Shown: in pieces, positions 1 to 8,064 of the stretch | Numbering within the stretch: the first letter of the stretch is position 1 | Layout of the letters: every line of letters starts with the position of its first letter | Assembly: GCF_000063445.1 (NCBI RefSeq) | Contig: NC_009464.1 | Span: 2,728,001-2,792,000 of the forward strand | Direction of reading: 5' to 3' | From: Methanocella arvoryzae MRE50 | Lineage (GTDB): Archaea; Halobacteriota; Methanocellia; Methanocellales; Methanocellaceae | Length of the DNA: 64,000 nucleotides | Notes under the pieces: generated by a model | Told to the model about the DNA's origin: nothing | Seen by the model: the letters and a program-made list of their open reading frames with translations, nothing else | The model's database searches: none | Translations under genes and position numbers: made by a program

Positions 1-842
1 CTTACGGCATACGGTGCATCACTGGAGAGATTCGAGACACCTGGCAATTCTTCGACTGCTCTTTCTAACCAGGTCATGCCATAAGGTAATGTCGTGTATA
101 CTCTTCTGCCGTTTTCTTCGTCAGCCCTGAAGTCCAGCACCCACTCTACGATCTGACTGTCCTTGACTGCGGTAAGCTTATACCAGCCCGGAGATACGTT
201 CCCGAAAGAATAGAAGCCACGATAGTCTCCTGTGCCAGACATAACCGGGTTATTTTCTATCTCTGTGGCAAGCACGGGTGTGCCATAACGGCCATTCTGC
301 CTGAACAGGGTGACTGTAGCGTTACCAATATTACTGCCATATATATCTGTAGTCCAGCCGTAGATCGTGTTGCGGTCCAGGTTAACAGTACCGGGAACCT
401 TATTGCCCGGATTATCGACCATCACTGATAAGACACAGTCGGCTGAATCTGGGGTTGATGACGTGAACGCCTGCCACGTTTTATCTTCCCTCGTTGCGAC
501 GATCTCGTAATCGCCGTAGGGCACGCCGTAAAACCTGTATAAGCTATCCCCACAGAAAACTACATTCGAGGCGTTCAGGGGATTCCCCGGTATGTTTACG
601 AGCTCCAGGTCATCATGGCCAGTGGATACATTGTACCCCAGCATTCTGTATAGTGCCACGTTAGCATCAGCCAGATATTCGTGCCTGCCGTACTGCAAGC
701 CGAAGGTGATCGTGCCGGTGCTTTGCTCTGAGCTGTTATTACTGAATGATTGAGCGTATACGCATGCCGTATCTGATGCAATTGCCAGGAGACAAAGCAG
801 CCCGGCCAGCAATATTGCTTTTAGCGAGACACTGGTTTTCAC
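1..842 (-). CDS. Secreted surface protein with carboxypeptidase-regulatory-like beta-sandwich repeats (3' end outside window)
   Basis: The reading frame runs open from a GTG at 842 off the left edge, so only the N-terminal 280 or so residues are present. The GTG is preceded by GGCAGGT and followed by a clear signal peptide: MKTS, then a Leu/Ala-rich core, with a likely cleavage after CVYA near residue 30. The body has no catalytic motif. It is rich in Gly, Tyr and Asn with short beta-strand stretches such as YGDYEIVA and GWYKLTAV, typical of the carboxypeptidase regulatory-like or Cna-B-like domains found in archaeal surface proteins. An ATG at 849 is in another frame and was not used. Export outside the cell is well supported; the specific function is unknown. 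Confidence 0.75.
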   Translation of the reverse strand, partial: MKTSVSLKAILLAGLLCLLAIASDTACVYAQSFSNNSSEQSTGTITFGLQYGRHEYLADANVALYRMLGYNVSTGHDDLELVNIPGNPLNASNVVFCGDSLYRFYGVPYGDYEIVATREDKTWQAFTSSTPDSADCVLSVMVDNPGNKVPGTVNLDRNTIYGWTTDIYGSNIGNATVTLFRQNGRYGTPVLATEIENNPVMSGTGDYRGFYSFGNVSPGWYKLTAVKDSQIVEWVLDFRADEENGRRVYTTLPYGMTWLERAVEELPGVSNLSSDAPYAV

Positions 843-1019
843 GTTTCATACCTGCCTATACAGCTGAAAGACAGGATGGTATATGAAGGTTCTATCATAA
901 TCAGATATGGCCCTGACGCTCTGTGATAATAGTAAGCGGTGTACCTTATCCGGAGGCTGTCTTCACCTGGTATAATTTTTTCTATCCGGGAAGATACTGT
1001 GAAAAAAAGGTCCCGAAGG

Positions 1020-1733
1020 TCACGATGGCAACACCGTGACCTCCTGCAGTTTCTCTCCTTCCTTAAACACCGTGATCGTCAGAGGCTTCCCCTGCGGTAT
1101 GCTTTCGGCAGACGTATCGATGATGGTGGCGATGATCTCTTCCTTCTCGAGCATCGTGTCGTTATCCGCATTGCACCAGTCAACCGGCTTCGGCGTCCAG
1201 ACATCCCTGAAGACGCTGCCCTCACACTGCATGTCTATCGTCACTTTGCTGATATCGACGGGCTCAGAGTGTTTCAGCAGCTGCAGGGTGATCAGGCACT
1301 TGCCGTCGGCCTTGTTCAGGGATGCGTGCATGCTAAACGGGCCATCGTTACTAATCACGGGCCCCGGAGTGGGTGTGATCACCTGAGTCGGTTCCGGAGT
1401 GGCCGTCGGCTCTGGCGTAGCTTCCGGCGTAGGCTCAGGAGTGGCCGTGGGTATTGGGGTTGGGGTAGCTATGACCTTACCTCTCAATGCGTCATATCCG
1501 GCAGTGGCAGCGACGACCACGATCAGGGCCAGTAAGACGATGCCGAGGGCTAATATGGCAATTCTTCTCACATCTGCAGGCGGCTTTTTCTTCCTGCCCT
1601 CCAGGGGGCTTCTCTTATCCGCCCCACGTGGTTTCCTGTTTCTGTCTACCAGCGATCTCAGCCTGTTCAGCAGTGGCTCTTTCTTCTCTGCAGGCGGTAT
1701 CCTCCTTTCCTTTCGTGGTCTTATCTGTTCCAT
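1020..1733 (-). CDS. Single-pass membrane-anchored extracellular protein with Pro/Thr stalk
   Basis: The product is 237 residues. Residues 1-56 are very basic (many Arg and Lys) and should be cytoplasmic. One membrane segment follows at about 57-80 (IAILALGIVLLAL). A stalk of TP/EP repeats covers about 90-125 and is a probable O-glycosylated spacer. A roughly 110-residue C-terminal domain has alternating beta-strand pattern and three Cys. The architecture (basic tail, anchor, TP stalk, small beta domain) resembles other methanogen surface proteins, including the one at 43834-44853 in this window, although that one is anchored at its C-terminus. No enzyme motif was seen, so function is unknown. 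The neighbours do not suggest an operon. Confidence 0.75.
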   Translation of the reverse strand: MEQIRPRKERRIPPAEKKEPLLNRLRSLVDRNRKPRGADKRSPLEGRKKKPPADVRRIAILALGIVLLALIVVVAATAGYDALRGKVIATPTPIPTATPEPTPEATPEPTATPEPTQVITPTPGPVISNDGPFSMHASLNKADGKCLITLQLLKHSEPVDISKVTIDMQCEGSVFRDVWTPKPVDWCNADNDTMLEKEEIIATIIDTSAESIPQGKPLTITVFKEGEKLQEVTVLPS

Positions 1734-2037
1734 CGAGTCACGACCGTATCAAGCTTGAAGTACACAGTATTCTTTAGATTAAACAGTATTCTTTAGATAA
1801 TTGATCTATAGTCGATGTTTTTTAAGCCTTCTGTCACAAAAAGTTAATCTGCAGATGCCATGGCAGCATGCATGTAGCCTATCCTCTCAGGCCTTTCCAC
1901 ACTCCCCGACCTCCTCTCAGACCTCCCTCTCCTCCATGAGCTCCCACAATGAAGATCCTCCCGGACCTCCGGATACCTCTCGAACCTCCCATCCTTCCAG
2001 GTTCTCATAAGTAGCCATACATAGTAACAGCAGTGAT
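1734..2037. other. Intergenic gap, AT-rich at one end and CT-rich at the other
   Basis: This 304-base gap lies upstream of the anchored surface protein and downstream of cbiM. The first 120 bases are AT-rich with a direct repeat (AGTATTCTTTAGAT occurs twice near 1768 and 1786) and could hold the surface-protein promoter. The rest is the CT-rich repeat listed separately. I see no gene in it. Confidence 0.5.
1879..2009. repeat. CT-rich degenerate repeat (GGAGGTC family, CCTCC strand)
   Basis: About 130 bases built from short reiterated words such as GACCTCC, CTCTC, CCTCC and CTCCC. The same vocabulary appears on both strands in the island at 48990-50010. It codes for nothing recognisable in any frame. 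It is one of several dispersed word-repeat tracts confined to gaps between genes in this window. Confidence 0.6.
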
Positions 2038-2691
2038 TCATCTCCTCTCTGCTACTCTCGTAACCCCCAGCATATCGGGCCTCACTTTCTGGATGTAGGC
2101 GACGATGTACGCGGTGACGAACGCCTCTATGACTGCCATGGCTATGTTGGCGGCAGCGACGAGGGAGAGCTCGGCGAGTACCACGTCTTTGCCCTGAATG
2201 CCCGAGACCAGGATGATGCCGATCATGACCGCATTGCCGAGGAACAGCCCCAGAAAGGTGGCGATGCCAGCCGAGTAAAGCGCTCTCATCTTCATGCTCC
2301 GGGTGAGCCAGGTGTAGATAAGGAAGGCTCCGACTATTTCGGCCATGTTGACGATGGCGTTAGCCCCGATGATGCCCCAGCCTTCGTGCCCGATTGCCGC
2401 CGAGAAAACGTTCACGATGAGGACGATGACGCCGCCGACCGCGGGGCCTGCCAGGATGCCGATCAGCGGGGTCAGGCTCAGGTGGACTCCGCCGAAGACC
2501 GGTATCTCGATCTGGAAGACTGCAAAGGCCGCAGCGGTACATAGTGCAGCGAGTGTCATCAGCCTGCTGTCCATCTTTCTCACGTTGCGCAGCCAGAATA
2601 TGCAGATGCCGATGATGACGAGCGCTATGATCGTCCATATGATGACCCACTGTAAGTAGAATGAGCCGTCTTCTAAGTGAATGTGTGCCAT
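2038..2691 (-). CDS. cbiM: Cobalt/nickel ECF transporter substrate-binding subunit CbiM/NikM
   Basis: This is the substrate-capturing membrane component of a group I ECF transporter that imports Co2+ or Ni2+. It has 217 residues and about six membrane segments. The family binds metal through the free N-terminus and the His at position 2. Here the sequence starts MAHIH, so removal of Met (expected before Ala) would put His at position 2 of the mature protein. A second expected ligand is His70 in GGVHLSLTP. The ATG overlaps the last base of the upstream cbiO stop codon and has GGAGGGAT in front, so the genes are translationally coupled. No cbiN-like small subunit follows. For a methanogen both metals matter: Ni for F430 and hydrogenase, Co for corrinoids. 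The sequence does not decide between them. Confidence 0.9.
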   Translation of the reverse strand: MAHIHLEDGSFYLQWVIIWTIIALVIIGICIFWLRNVRKMDSRLMTLAALCTAAAFAVFQIEIPVFGGVHLSLTPLIGILAGPAVGGVIVLIVNVFSAAIGHEGWGIIGANAIVNMAEIVGAFLIYTWLTRSMKMRALYSAGIATFLGLFLGNAVMIGIILVSGIQGKDVVLAELSLVAAANIAMAVIEAFVTAYIVAYIQKVRPDMLGVTRVAERR

Positions 2692-3632
2692 TAGATCCCT
2701 CCGCTTGCGAAGTCTTTACTGCTATTTTGGGTATCCCCCAAATTTGTTTTCAGCCTCTCCTTCAGCATCTCTTCCACACACAGTGCAAGATCCTCCGGCG
2801 TAATCGGCCTGTTGCAGGGCGATGTACCGGTGACCCTGCATATGGCCTCGTATGTCTCGGCTACCCGGGGCTTCTTCAGGCCTGATTCCGCGAGTATCTG
2901 CCCGTCGTAGAACACGTCTGCCGGCGTCCCGTCTGCGATGATGGAGCCGCCTTTGACGACGCAGATGCGATCGCACAGCCTTGCGGCCATATCCATGTCG
3001 TGCGTCGCGATAACCACGCTTATGCCATGCCTGTTCCGCAGGTCCCGGATGATCTGCTCGACTATCTCGGCATGCTGGGGATCGAGGTCCGACGTCGGCT
3101 CGTCCATGGCGATCACTTTGGGCTTCATGGCCAGGACGCCCGCAATGCAGACCAGGCGTTTCTGGCCTCCCGAGAGGTAGTTCGGCATCTTCTGGGCCAG
3201 GTGTGCGGCTCCTACTGTCTCCAGCGCTTCTTCTGCGGCCTTCTTTGCGTCTGCGATGCTCAGGCCCATGTTGATCGGGCCGAACATGACGTCGTCCAGA
3301 ACGGTCGGCGCGAACAGCTGATCGTCAGACCTCTGGAAGACGATGCCCACGTTCTTCCAGATGTCCTTTCGCCTGCCCTTCATATCCGCCCCGAGCACGG
3401 CTATTCTGCCTTCCGAGGGCTCCAGCAGCCCGTTCAGGTGCTCGATCAGCGTCGACTTTCCGGAGCCGTTCGCCCCGCAGAGGCCGACGATCTCACCGGG
3501 GTGGACGCGGAAGCACATCTGGTGGATGCCTACGCTGCCGTCCGGGTAGGTGTGGCTCACGCAGTCTACGTGGATCAGCTCCTGTCCTTCAGGGCAGGCT
3601 TCATGTTGATTGGTGAATCTGTGTAACGTCAT
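2691..3632 (-). CDS. cbiO: Cobalt/nickel ECF transporter ATPase CbiO
   Basis: This is the ATP-hydrolysing subunit of the ECF transporter and has 313 residues. Visible motifs are Walker A GANGSGKST at about residues 53-61, a Q-loop region with VFQRSDDQLF typical of CbiO/EcfA proteins, the signature LSGGQKR, Walker B VIAMDEPTSDLD and the H-loop ATHD. About 25 N-terminal residues precede the ABC domain. A C-terminal tail of some 60 residues follows it. The ATG comes directly after the cbiQ stop codon, with no intergenic base. It works in the cytoplasm against the coupling helices of CbiQ. Confidence 0.93.
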   Translation of the reverse strand: MTLHRFTNQHEACPEGQELIHVDCVSHTYPDGSVGIHQMCFRVHPGEIVGLCGANGSGKSTLIEHLNGLLEPSEGRIAVLGADMKGRRKDIWKNVGIVFQRSDDQLFAPTVLDDVMFGPINMGLSIADAKKAAEEALETVGAAHLAQKMPNYLSGGQKRLVCIAGVLAMKPKVIAMDEPTSDLDPQHAEIVEQIIRDLRNRHGISVVIATHDMDMAARLCDRICVVKGGSIIADGTPADVFYDGQILAESGLKKPRVAETYEAICRVTGTSPCNRPITPEDLALCVEEMLKERLKTNLGDTQNSSKDFASGGI

Positions 3633-4442
3633 CTACAACCCCCTCCAGGCGAGGCAGGCGGTTACCGCCACGGAAAGCAGCACGAACCCGTAGTCGGCCA
3701 GCTTCATGGGCGGCAGTCTGGTCACGGCGATGTACTTGCCGCTATAGCCGCGGCTTTCCATGGCCTTGTTGATTCGGTCGGCCCTGTCGTATGAGCGGAT
3801 GAACACGAGGGCGAAAACTTCGGCAAACAGCCTTCCCTGCTTTGCCACTCCTGATATCAGGCCGCTGCCCCTCGATCGCAGTGCCTTGATCATCGCGTCC
3901 ACCATCTTCAGCGTGATGAAGATAAAGCGGTAGGACATCAGGAAGATCTGGTCGACAGGGGCGGGAAAGATCCGGTAGATCATCGTCGAGAAATAATTGT
4001 ACTTCGTCGTCATCAGGAAGAACAGCGAGAAGGTCACGGAGATTAGCGCTTTAATCGTGAGCCGGGCTACGAGTAGCAGCCCGTTATCTGTCAGCGTCAC
4101 GCTGTAGCCTGCAACGCCGATGGAAAACAGGGTATTCCCCGGCACGTTCCACATCATAAGCAGGACCAGCGATAGCACGAAGATTAGGGGCAGTGTATAC
4201 CATGCGAACAGGCGCCTCAGTGGCAGTCCTGCAACGGCGTAGACCAGCAATACGGCAACATATAGCGCTGCCAGCAGAGCCATGCTTTTGATCAGCGTGA
4301 TGAAGAGCACGATAACGACCAGCATCAGCGCTTTAGTCCACGGGCTCATCCTCCCGAAGAAAGTGCGGTTGTTCTCGCTGTAATACGTGATCAGGTCAAG
4401 GTCTGGAATGTGCCCGGAAGTATTGCTGGGCATGGCTCTCAC
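3633..4442 (-). CDS. cbiQ: Cobalt/nickel ECF transporter transmembrane subunit CbiQ
   Basis: This is the energy-coupling T-component, with 269 residues. There are five or more hydrophobic segments between residues 35 and 265. The cytoplasmic loop carries two Ala-Arg-Gly type signatures, seen here as ALRSRGSG and AMESRGYSG, which dock onto the ATPase. The start is taken as the GTG at 4442, immediately after the stop of the upstream regulator; an ATG three codons later is possible. The gene order regulator-Q-O-M with no gaps indicates one transcript. Confidence 0.9.
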   Translation of the reverse strand: MRAMPSNTSGHIPDLDLITYYSENNRTFFGRMSPWTKALMLVVIVLFITLIKSMALLAALYVAVLLVYAVAGLPLRRLFAWYTLPLIFVLSLVLLMMWNVPGNTLFSIGVAGYSVTLTDNGLLLVARLTIKALISVTFSLFFLMTTKYNYFSTMIYRIFPAPVDQIFLMSYRFIFITLKMVDAMIKALRSRGSGLISGVAKQGRLFAEVFALVFIRSYDRADRINKAMESRGYSGKYIAVTRLPPMKLADYGFVLLSVAVTACLAWRGL

Positions 4443-4880
4443 CTACATGTCGTCATTCGGGCAGCAGCAGCACGTGTCGTGCTTGATCCGCCCGCAGAGG
4501 CCCATTGTCGGGTGGCCCAGCGAAGCGCAGATCCGGTCGATCGTCTCTTTGCTTACGTAGCTCTCGAATCTGGAGGCCTCGGCGCACGCCTCTTCGTGGG
4601 TGAGCCCGTAGTGGGACAGCATCAGCCCCAGAATGCGGTGCCGCCGTATCAGAAAACCTGCATACTCCCTGCCCGTATCTGTCAGCGTGACGCCCCTGTA
4701 TGGGACGTGCTCGATCAGCCCGGTGACCGACAGCTCACCGATCATCTTGGTGATCGTGGACGGGTCGACGCTGAAGTCCCCTGCGATGTCTGTGGTCTTC
4801 GCCACTCCGTCCCGTTCCAGCAGGTACTTGAGCAGCTCGTTCTTTTTTGGGCTCAGCTCGTACCCGTCGATGTCTTTCAT
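4443..4880 (-). CDS. DtxR/MntR-family metal-dependent regulator of the Co/Ni transporter operon
   Basis: The 145-residue product has an N-terminal winged helix (about residues 8-70; TTDIAGDFSVDPSTITKMI is the helix-turn-helix) followed by the DtxR-type dimerisation and metal-binding region. In the latter, RRHRILGLML and HEEACAEASRFE carry the His, Glu and Cys expected of metal ligands. It lacks an SH3-like C-terminal domain. It ends instead in a short Cys/His/Asp tail, CGRIKHDTCCCCPNDDM, which could form an extra metal site. As first gene of the transporter operon it most likely represses its own operon when Co or Ni is sufficient (inference). A palindromic site lies in its promoter. Confidence 0.85.
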   Translation of the reverse strand: MKDIDGYELSPKKNELLKYLLERDGVAKTTDIAGDFSVDPSTITKMIGELSVTGLIEHVPYRGVTLTDTGREYAGFLIRRHRILGLMLSHYGLTHEEACAEASRFESYVSKETIDRICASLGHPTMGLCGRIKHDTCCCCPNDDM

Positions 4881-4904
4881 GGTTTAGGTATACTCTGCTC
4901 TATG

Positions 4905-4945
4905 GATATAAAAGTTTGGGGTGGTACCAAATTACTTTATAAAAT
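4905..4945 (-). promoter_or_regulatory. Promoter and putative operator of the regulator-cbiQOM operon
   Basis: Read on the minus strand, ATTTTATAAA at 4945-4936 fits an archaeal TATA box. About 25 bases downstream an inverted repeat, TTTGG/CCAAA with a 7-base spacer (4915-4931), would cover the region between TATA box and transcription start. This is where an archaeal repressor of the DtxR type usually binds. A second TATA-like stretch lies at 4914-4905. The assignment is by position and symmetry only. Confidence 0.5.
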
Positions 4946-4980
4946 TAATCCGGTGAAAGCAAGTATTAGAAAAGGATGCT

Positions 4981-5475
4981 CTATAGTTCGAGCGTAACGC
5001 CATCCACGTACCTGACGACGATCTTGCCGGTCGCAAGATCGAATCTCATGGTACGGCCTTTGTTGCCCAGGACTTCTTCACCGGCAATCCTGATCTTTTG
5101 CGCCTTCAGGCAGTTCCTGCAGGCGGCGACGTTGCTCTCGCCGATGTTGAAAACTCCCGTTCCGTTGCCTGCCGGCCCCTTGAACATGCTGGCGCCGCCG
5201 ACCAGCCTGGCGGTCATCCCGATCGGGTCAGCCCCAAGCTTTTTCATGCGATCCACCATGGTAGGCAGGCCGACGTCGGCGTATTTTTCCATCACTGTGC
5301 CCGGCCTGGAGCGACTGCTGTCCGGCAGCATGATATGGGCCAGTCCCCCGATGCGGCCCTTCGGGTAGTAGAGGGCTACTCCCACGCACGATCCGAGGCC
5401 GATGATGGTCAGGATGCCAGCGTTTCTGGCAACCGCTATGTCCCCCATGCCTACTTTGATCTCTTCAACCGCCAT
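4981..5475 (-). CDS. cheD: Chemoreceptor glutamine deamidase CheD
   Basis: CheD deamidates specific Gln residues of chemoreceptors and interacts with CheC, so it takes part in adaptation. The product is 164 residues. The catalytic Cys30 in GLGSCVG and His47 in LAHIMLP stand where the family has its catalytic pair. GGASMF and GESN further on are also conserved family positions. The ATG overlaps the 3' end of cheC by 11 bases, with AAGGTTA just ahead. It is the last gene of the taxis operon. Confidence 0.95.
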   Translation of the reverse strand: MAVEEIKVGMGDIAVARNAGILTIIGLGSCVGVALYYPKGRIGGLAHIMLPDSSRSRPGTVMEKYADVGLPTMVDRMKKLGADPIGMTARLVGGASMFKGPAGNGTGVFNIGESNVAACRNCLKAQKIRIAGEEVLGNKGRTMRFDLATGKIVVRYVDGVTLEL

Positions 5476-6097
5476 TAACCTTGGCCCCGAGCAGCGTCAA
5501 CATATTTTCGAGTGTCTGCGGCTCCGGCAGCAGGAGCAGGTAGCCGTTTACGTTGTTGGTTTCATTTGTCAGCGCCGTCTTGAAGAGGATCGCGTTTTTT
5601 GTGGTCTTGCCGAGATCGGCTACTATTTCGTTGATCAGGCTTCTCGCCATATCGTGCCTGTACGTCGGGGTCGAGGGCAGCATGGTGATGCCCAGAAGCT
5701 CTGCCGAAGCGTCTCCGAAGGAGGATATAAGTACGTTACCCACCTCCATCAGGGCAGACTTCTCGAGGTCCGTAATCTCCCTGGTCGTGCCTTTTTCCAG
5801 GCACATGAGCATGTCCGAGATCGAGTATGCGCTCTCCTCCGGGAAGAGCAGGTAGATGTGGCCGTCGCTGTTAGAGTCCCCGTCGATTAGCTGGAAGTAA
5901 ATGCCTATTACTTTTTCGTCGGGGTTAATCAATGAGCCGATAGACTCCAGCGGGGCGATCTCTATCTCTGGCACCCTCATGTCGATGTCGTGACCGATCA
6001 TTATCGAAAGCGATGTAGCCGCATGCGCGGAGCCGATGTTGCCCAGCTCTTTCAGGGAGTCCATCTGGAACTCGCTCAGTTGTGTCATGTCGTTCAT
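5465..6097 (-). CDS. cheC: CheY-P phosphatase CheC
   Basis: CheC removes phosphate from CheY-P and is stimulated by CheD. The 210-residue product contains two copies of the phosphatase signature: DSLKELGN near residue 13 and SALMEVGN near residue 113. Each has the Glu and Asn pair and a downstream Pro. Both active sites therefore look intact, as in CheC rather than CheX or FliY. The start ATG overlaps the cheA stop as ATGA, with AGAGGTGA as ribosome binding site inside cheA. Confidence 0.95.
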   Translation of the reverse strand: MNDMTQLSEFQMDSLKELGNIGSAHAATSLSIMIGHDIDMRVPEIEIAPLESIGSLINPDEKVIGIYFQLIDGDSNSDGHIYLLFPEESAYSISDMLMCLEKGTTREITDLEKSALMEVGNVLISSFGDASAELLGITMLPSTPTYRHDMARSLINEIVADLGKTTKNAILFKTALTNETNNVNGYLLLLPEPQTLENMLTLLGAKVNGG

Positions 6098-8061
6098 TTT
6101 TTCACCTCTGTGATGGTCGCCACATCGAGGATGGGGACGACTCTGCCGTTGCCCATGATCGTGACGCCTTCCAGGCCTTTGACGTTCTGCAGCAGCCCGC
6201 CGAGCGGCTTGACGAAGATCTCCTGCTGGCTCTCGATTGAGTCTACCAGCAGCGCAACTTTTTCCTCACCTTTCTCTACGACGACAGCCGTATGCCGTTT
6301 CAGTGAAGAGTCCACTTCTACGTCGAAGAACTTGTAGAGCCTGTATAGCGGCAGGATTGTGTCTCTGATTACGATGACCTCGTTACCGTTGATGGTCTTG
6401 ATGTCCTTGTCTTTCACGTATTCGGTTTCCACTACGTTGGTGATGGATATGGCGTACTTTTCCGCGCCCACGTTGACCAGCAGCGCCTGGACAATGGCGA
6501 TAGTCGGGGGGAGCTTCAGGATTGTTTTCGTACCCTTGCCCAGATGGGTTTCGATCTTCACTGTGCCGCCGAGGCTCTCGATCTTGGTCTTCACAATGTC
6601 CATGCCCACGCCCCGGCCGGAGACTTCCGTGACCCTGTCGGCGGTAGAGAGGCCGGGCTTGAAGATGAGCATGACTCCTTCTTCCTCGCTCATGGCATCT
6701 GCCTGAGCCTGAGTGATCAGGCCTTTATCAATCGCCTTCCTTTTCACCCGGTCCACATCGATGCCTTTGCCGTCGTCGATGATCTCGATGATGACGTTGC
6801 TTCTCTCCCTGCGGGCGATCAGCTGGATCTGGCCAGTAGCCGGCTTGCCCTGGGCGATCCGGTCTTCGGGCTTTTCGATGCCGTGGTCCACGGCGTTGCG
6901 GATCAGGTGGTTCAGCGGGTCGCTGATCTCGTCCAGCACTGTCCTGTCAAGCTCTGTGTCCTGGCCTTCGATGGTGAACTCGATCTCTTTGCCTTCTTTC
7001 TTGCTGATGTCCCGGACTATCCTGGGGAACCTGTTGAAAACGTGGTCTACCGGAAGCATGCGGATGCGCATGACTTCGTTCTGCAAATCCGTAATCGACC
7101 GGTCGACCATGCCGAGGGTCTCGTTCAGCTCATGGATACCCTGCTTGCCGCAAATCTCGAACAGCCGGCCTCTGCTGATCACCAGCTCGCCGACCAGGTT
7201 CATGATAATGTCCAGCCTGTCTATGTCGATGCGGACACTGTGGATCACTTTAGTCCCTTCTTTGCCCGCAGGCCTCGCCGGCCCTCCCGCAGCTTCCTTC
7301 CTCACTATCTCGGTGACCTTTGCGGCGCCAATCTCTGCCACATTCCTGGCTTTCTTCTCAATTTCCCCGGCAGTCCTGTCCGACTGCAGCAGGACCGTGA
7401 ACTCCTGCCCGAACCTCTCGTCTTCGATGTCCTTGATATCCGGCACCGTGCTGGCCACCTTGCCGATCTCAGAGAGCTGCTGGATGACCAGGAAGGCCCG
7501 GATACCCTTGAACTCGCAGGACTTCTCTACAGTCACGACGACCTCGAACTCTTTAGAGCCCGCAGCGGCGCCTGCCGGGATTGCCATGGACTGTACCTCC
7601 GGCGTATCTGCGGCAGCGTGAGCGGCGCCCGACGGCTGCGCTTCGTGGGCTTGCACTTGCGGCTGAGGACCGGAGCAGGCGCTGTTCACGTCCATGCTCT
7701 CGATCTCTTTCACGAGGGCTGCAACGTCGAGGCTGCCCGACTCTCCGGCCTCGATGGCGTCGACCATCGCCTCCAGCGTGTCCAGCGATTTGAAGAGAAC
7801 CGTCACGACTCTGGTATCGGCGACCAGCTGCCCGTTCCGGATCCTGTCGAATAGGTTCTCGGTCCTGTGGCAGAGCGTCTCCATCTCCTTAAAGCCCATT
7901 GATGCCGACATGCCTTTGAGCGTATGGGCCGATCGAAAGATCTCCTGGATCACGTCAGCGTCGGTGGGGCACTTCTCAAGCGCCAGCAGCGAACTGTTCA
8001 GGTTCTGCAGGTGCTCCCTTGCCTCGCTTACAAACATATCCCTGTATGCAGACATATCCAT
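6094..8061 (-). CDS. cheA: Chemotaxis histidine kinase CheA
   Basis: CheA phosphorylates itself and passes the phosphate to CheY and CheB. The 655-residue product has the full domain set: an HPt domain with the phosphorylated His46 in RSAHTLKG, an Ala/Pro linker, a P2-like region at about 165-255, the P3 dimerisation helices at about 270-335, the ATPase with HLIRNAVDHGIE, DDGKGID and GRGVGMD, and a C-terminal CheW-like domain from about residue 515. Domain length and motifs look normal. The cheB stop is 3 bases upstream of its ATG. Confidence 0.96.
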   Translation of the reverse strand: MDMSAYRDMFVSEAREHLQNLNSSLLALEKCPTDADVIQEIFRSAHTLKGMSASMGFKEMETLCHRTENLFDRIRNGQLVADTRVVTVLFKSLDTLEAMVDAIEAGESGSLDVAALVKEIESMDVNSACSGPQPQVQAHEAQPSGAAHAAADTPEVQSMAIPAGAAAGSKEFEVVVTVEKSCEFKGIRAFLVIQQLSEIGKVASTVPDIKDIEDERFGQEFTVLLQSDRTAGEIEKKARNVAEIGAAKVTEIVRKEAAGGPARPAGKEGTKVIHSVRIDIDRLDIIMNLVGELVISRGRLFEICGKQGIHELNETLGMVDRSITDLQNEVMRIRMLPVDHVFNRFPRIVRDISKKEGKEIEFTIEGQDTELDRTVLDEISDPLNHLIRNAVDHGIEKPEDRIAQGKPATGQIQLIARRERSNVIIEIIDDGKGIDVDRVKRKAIDKGLITQAQADAMSEEEGVMLIFKPGLSTADRVTEVSGRGVGMDIVKTKIESLGGTVKIETHLGKGTKTILKLPPTIAIVQALLVNVGAEKYAISITNVVETEYVKDKDIKTINGNEVIVIRDTILPLYRLYKFFDVEVDSSLKRHTAVVVEKGEEKVALLVDSIESQQEIFVKPLGGLLQNVKGLEGVTIMGNGRVVPILDVATITEVKK

Positions 8062-8064
8062 TTT

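Noticed and set aside
1801-2010. Short plus-strand frame upstream of the transporter operon
   Set aside because: It is the CT-rich repeat translated as Ser/Pro-rich peptide.
4905-4980. Cobalamin or nickel/cobalt riboswitch upstream of the transporter operon
   Set aside because: The leader is short and shows no conserved riboswitch boxes; a DtxR-type operator explains control.
6544-7854. Long open frame (over 400 codons) antisense to cheA
   Set aside because: It mirrors the codon pattern of cheA on the opposite strand, has no family similarity, and cheA is certain.
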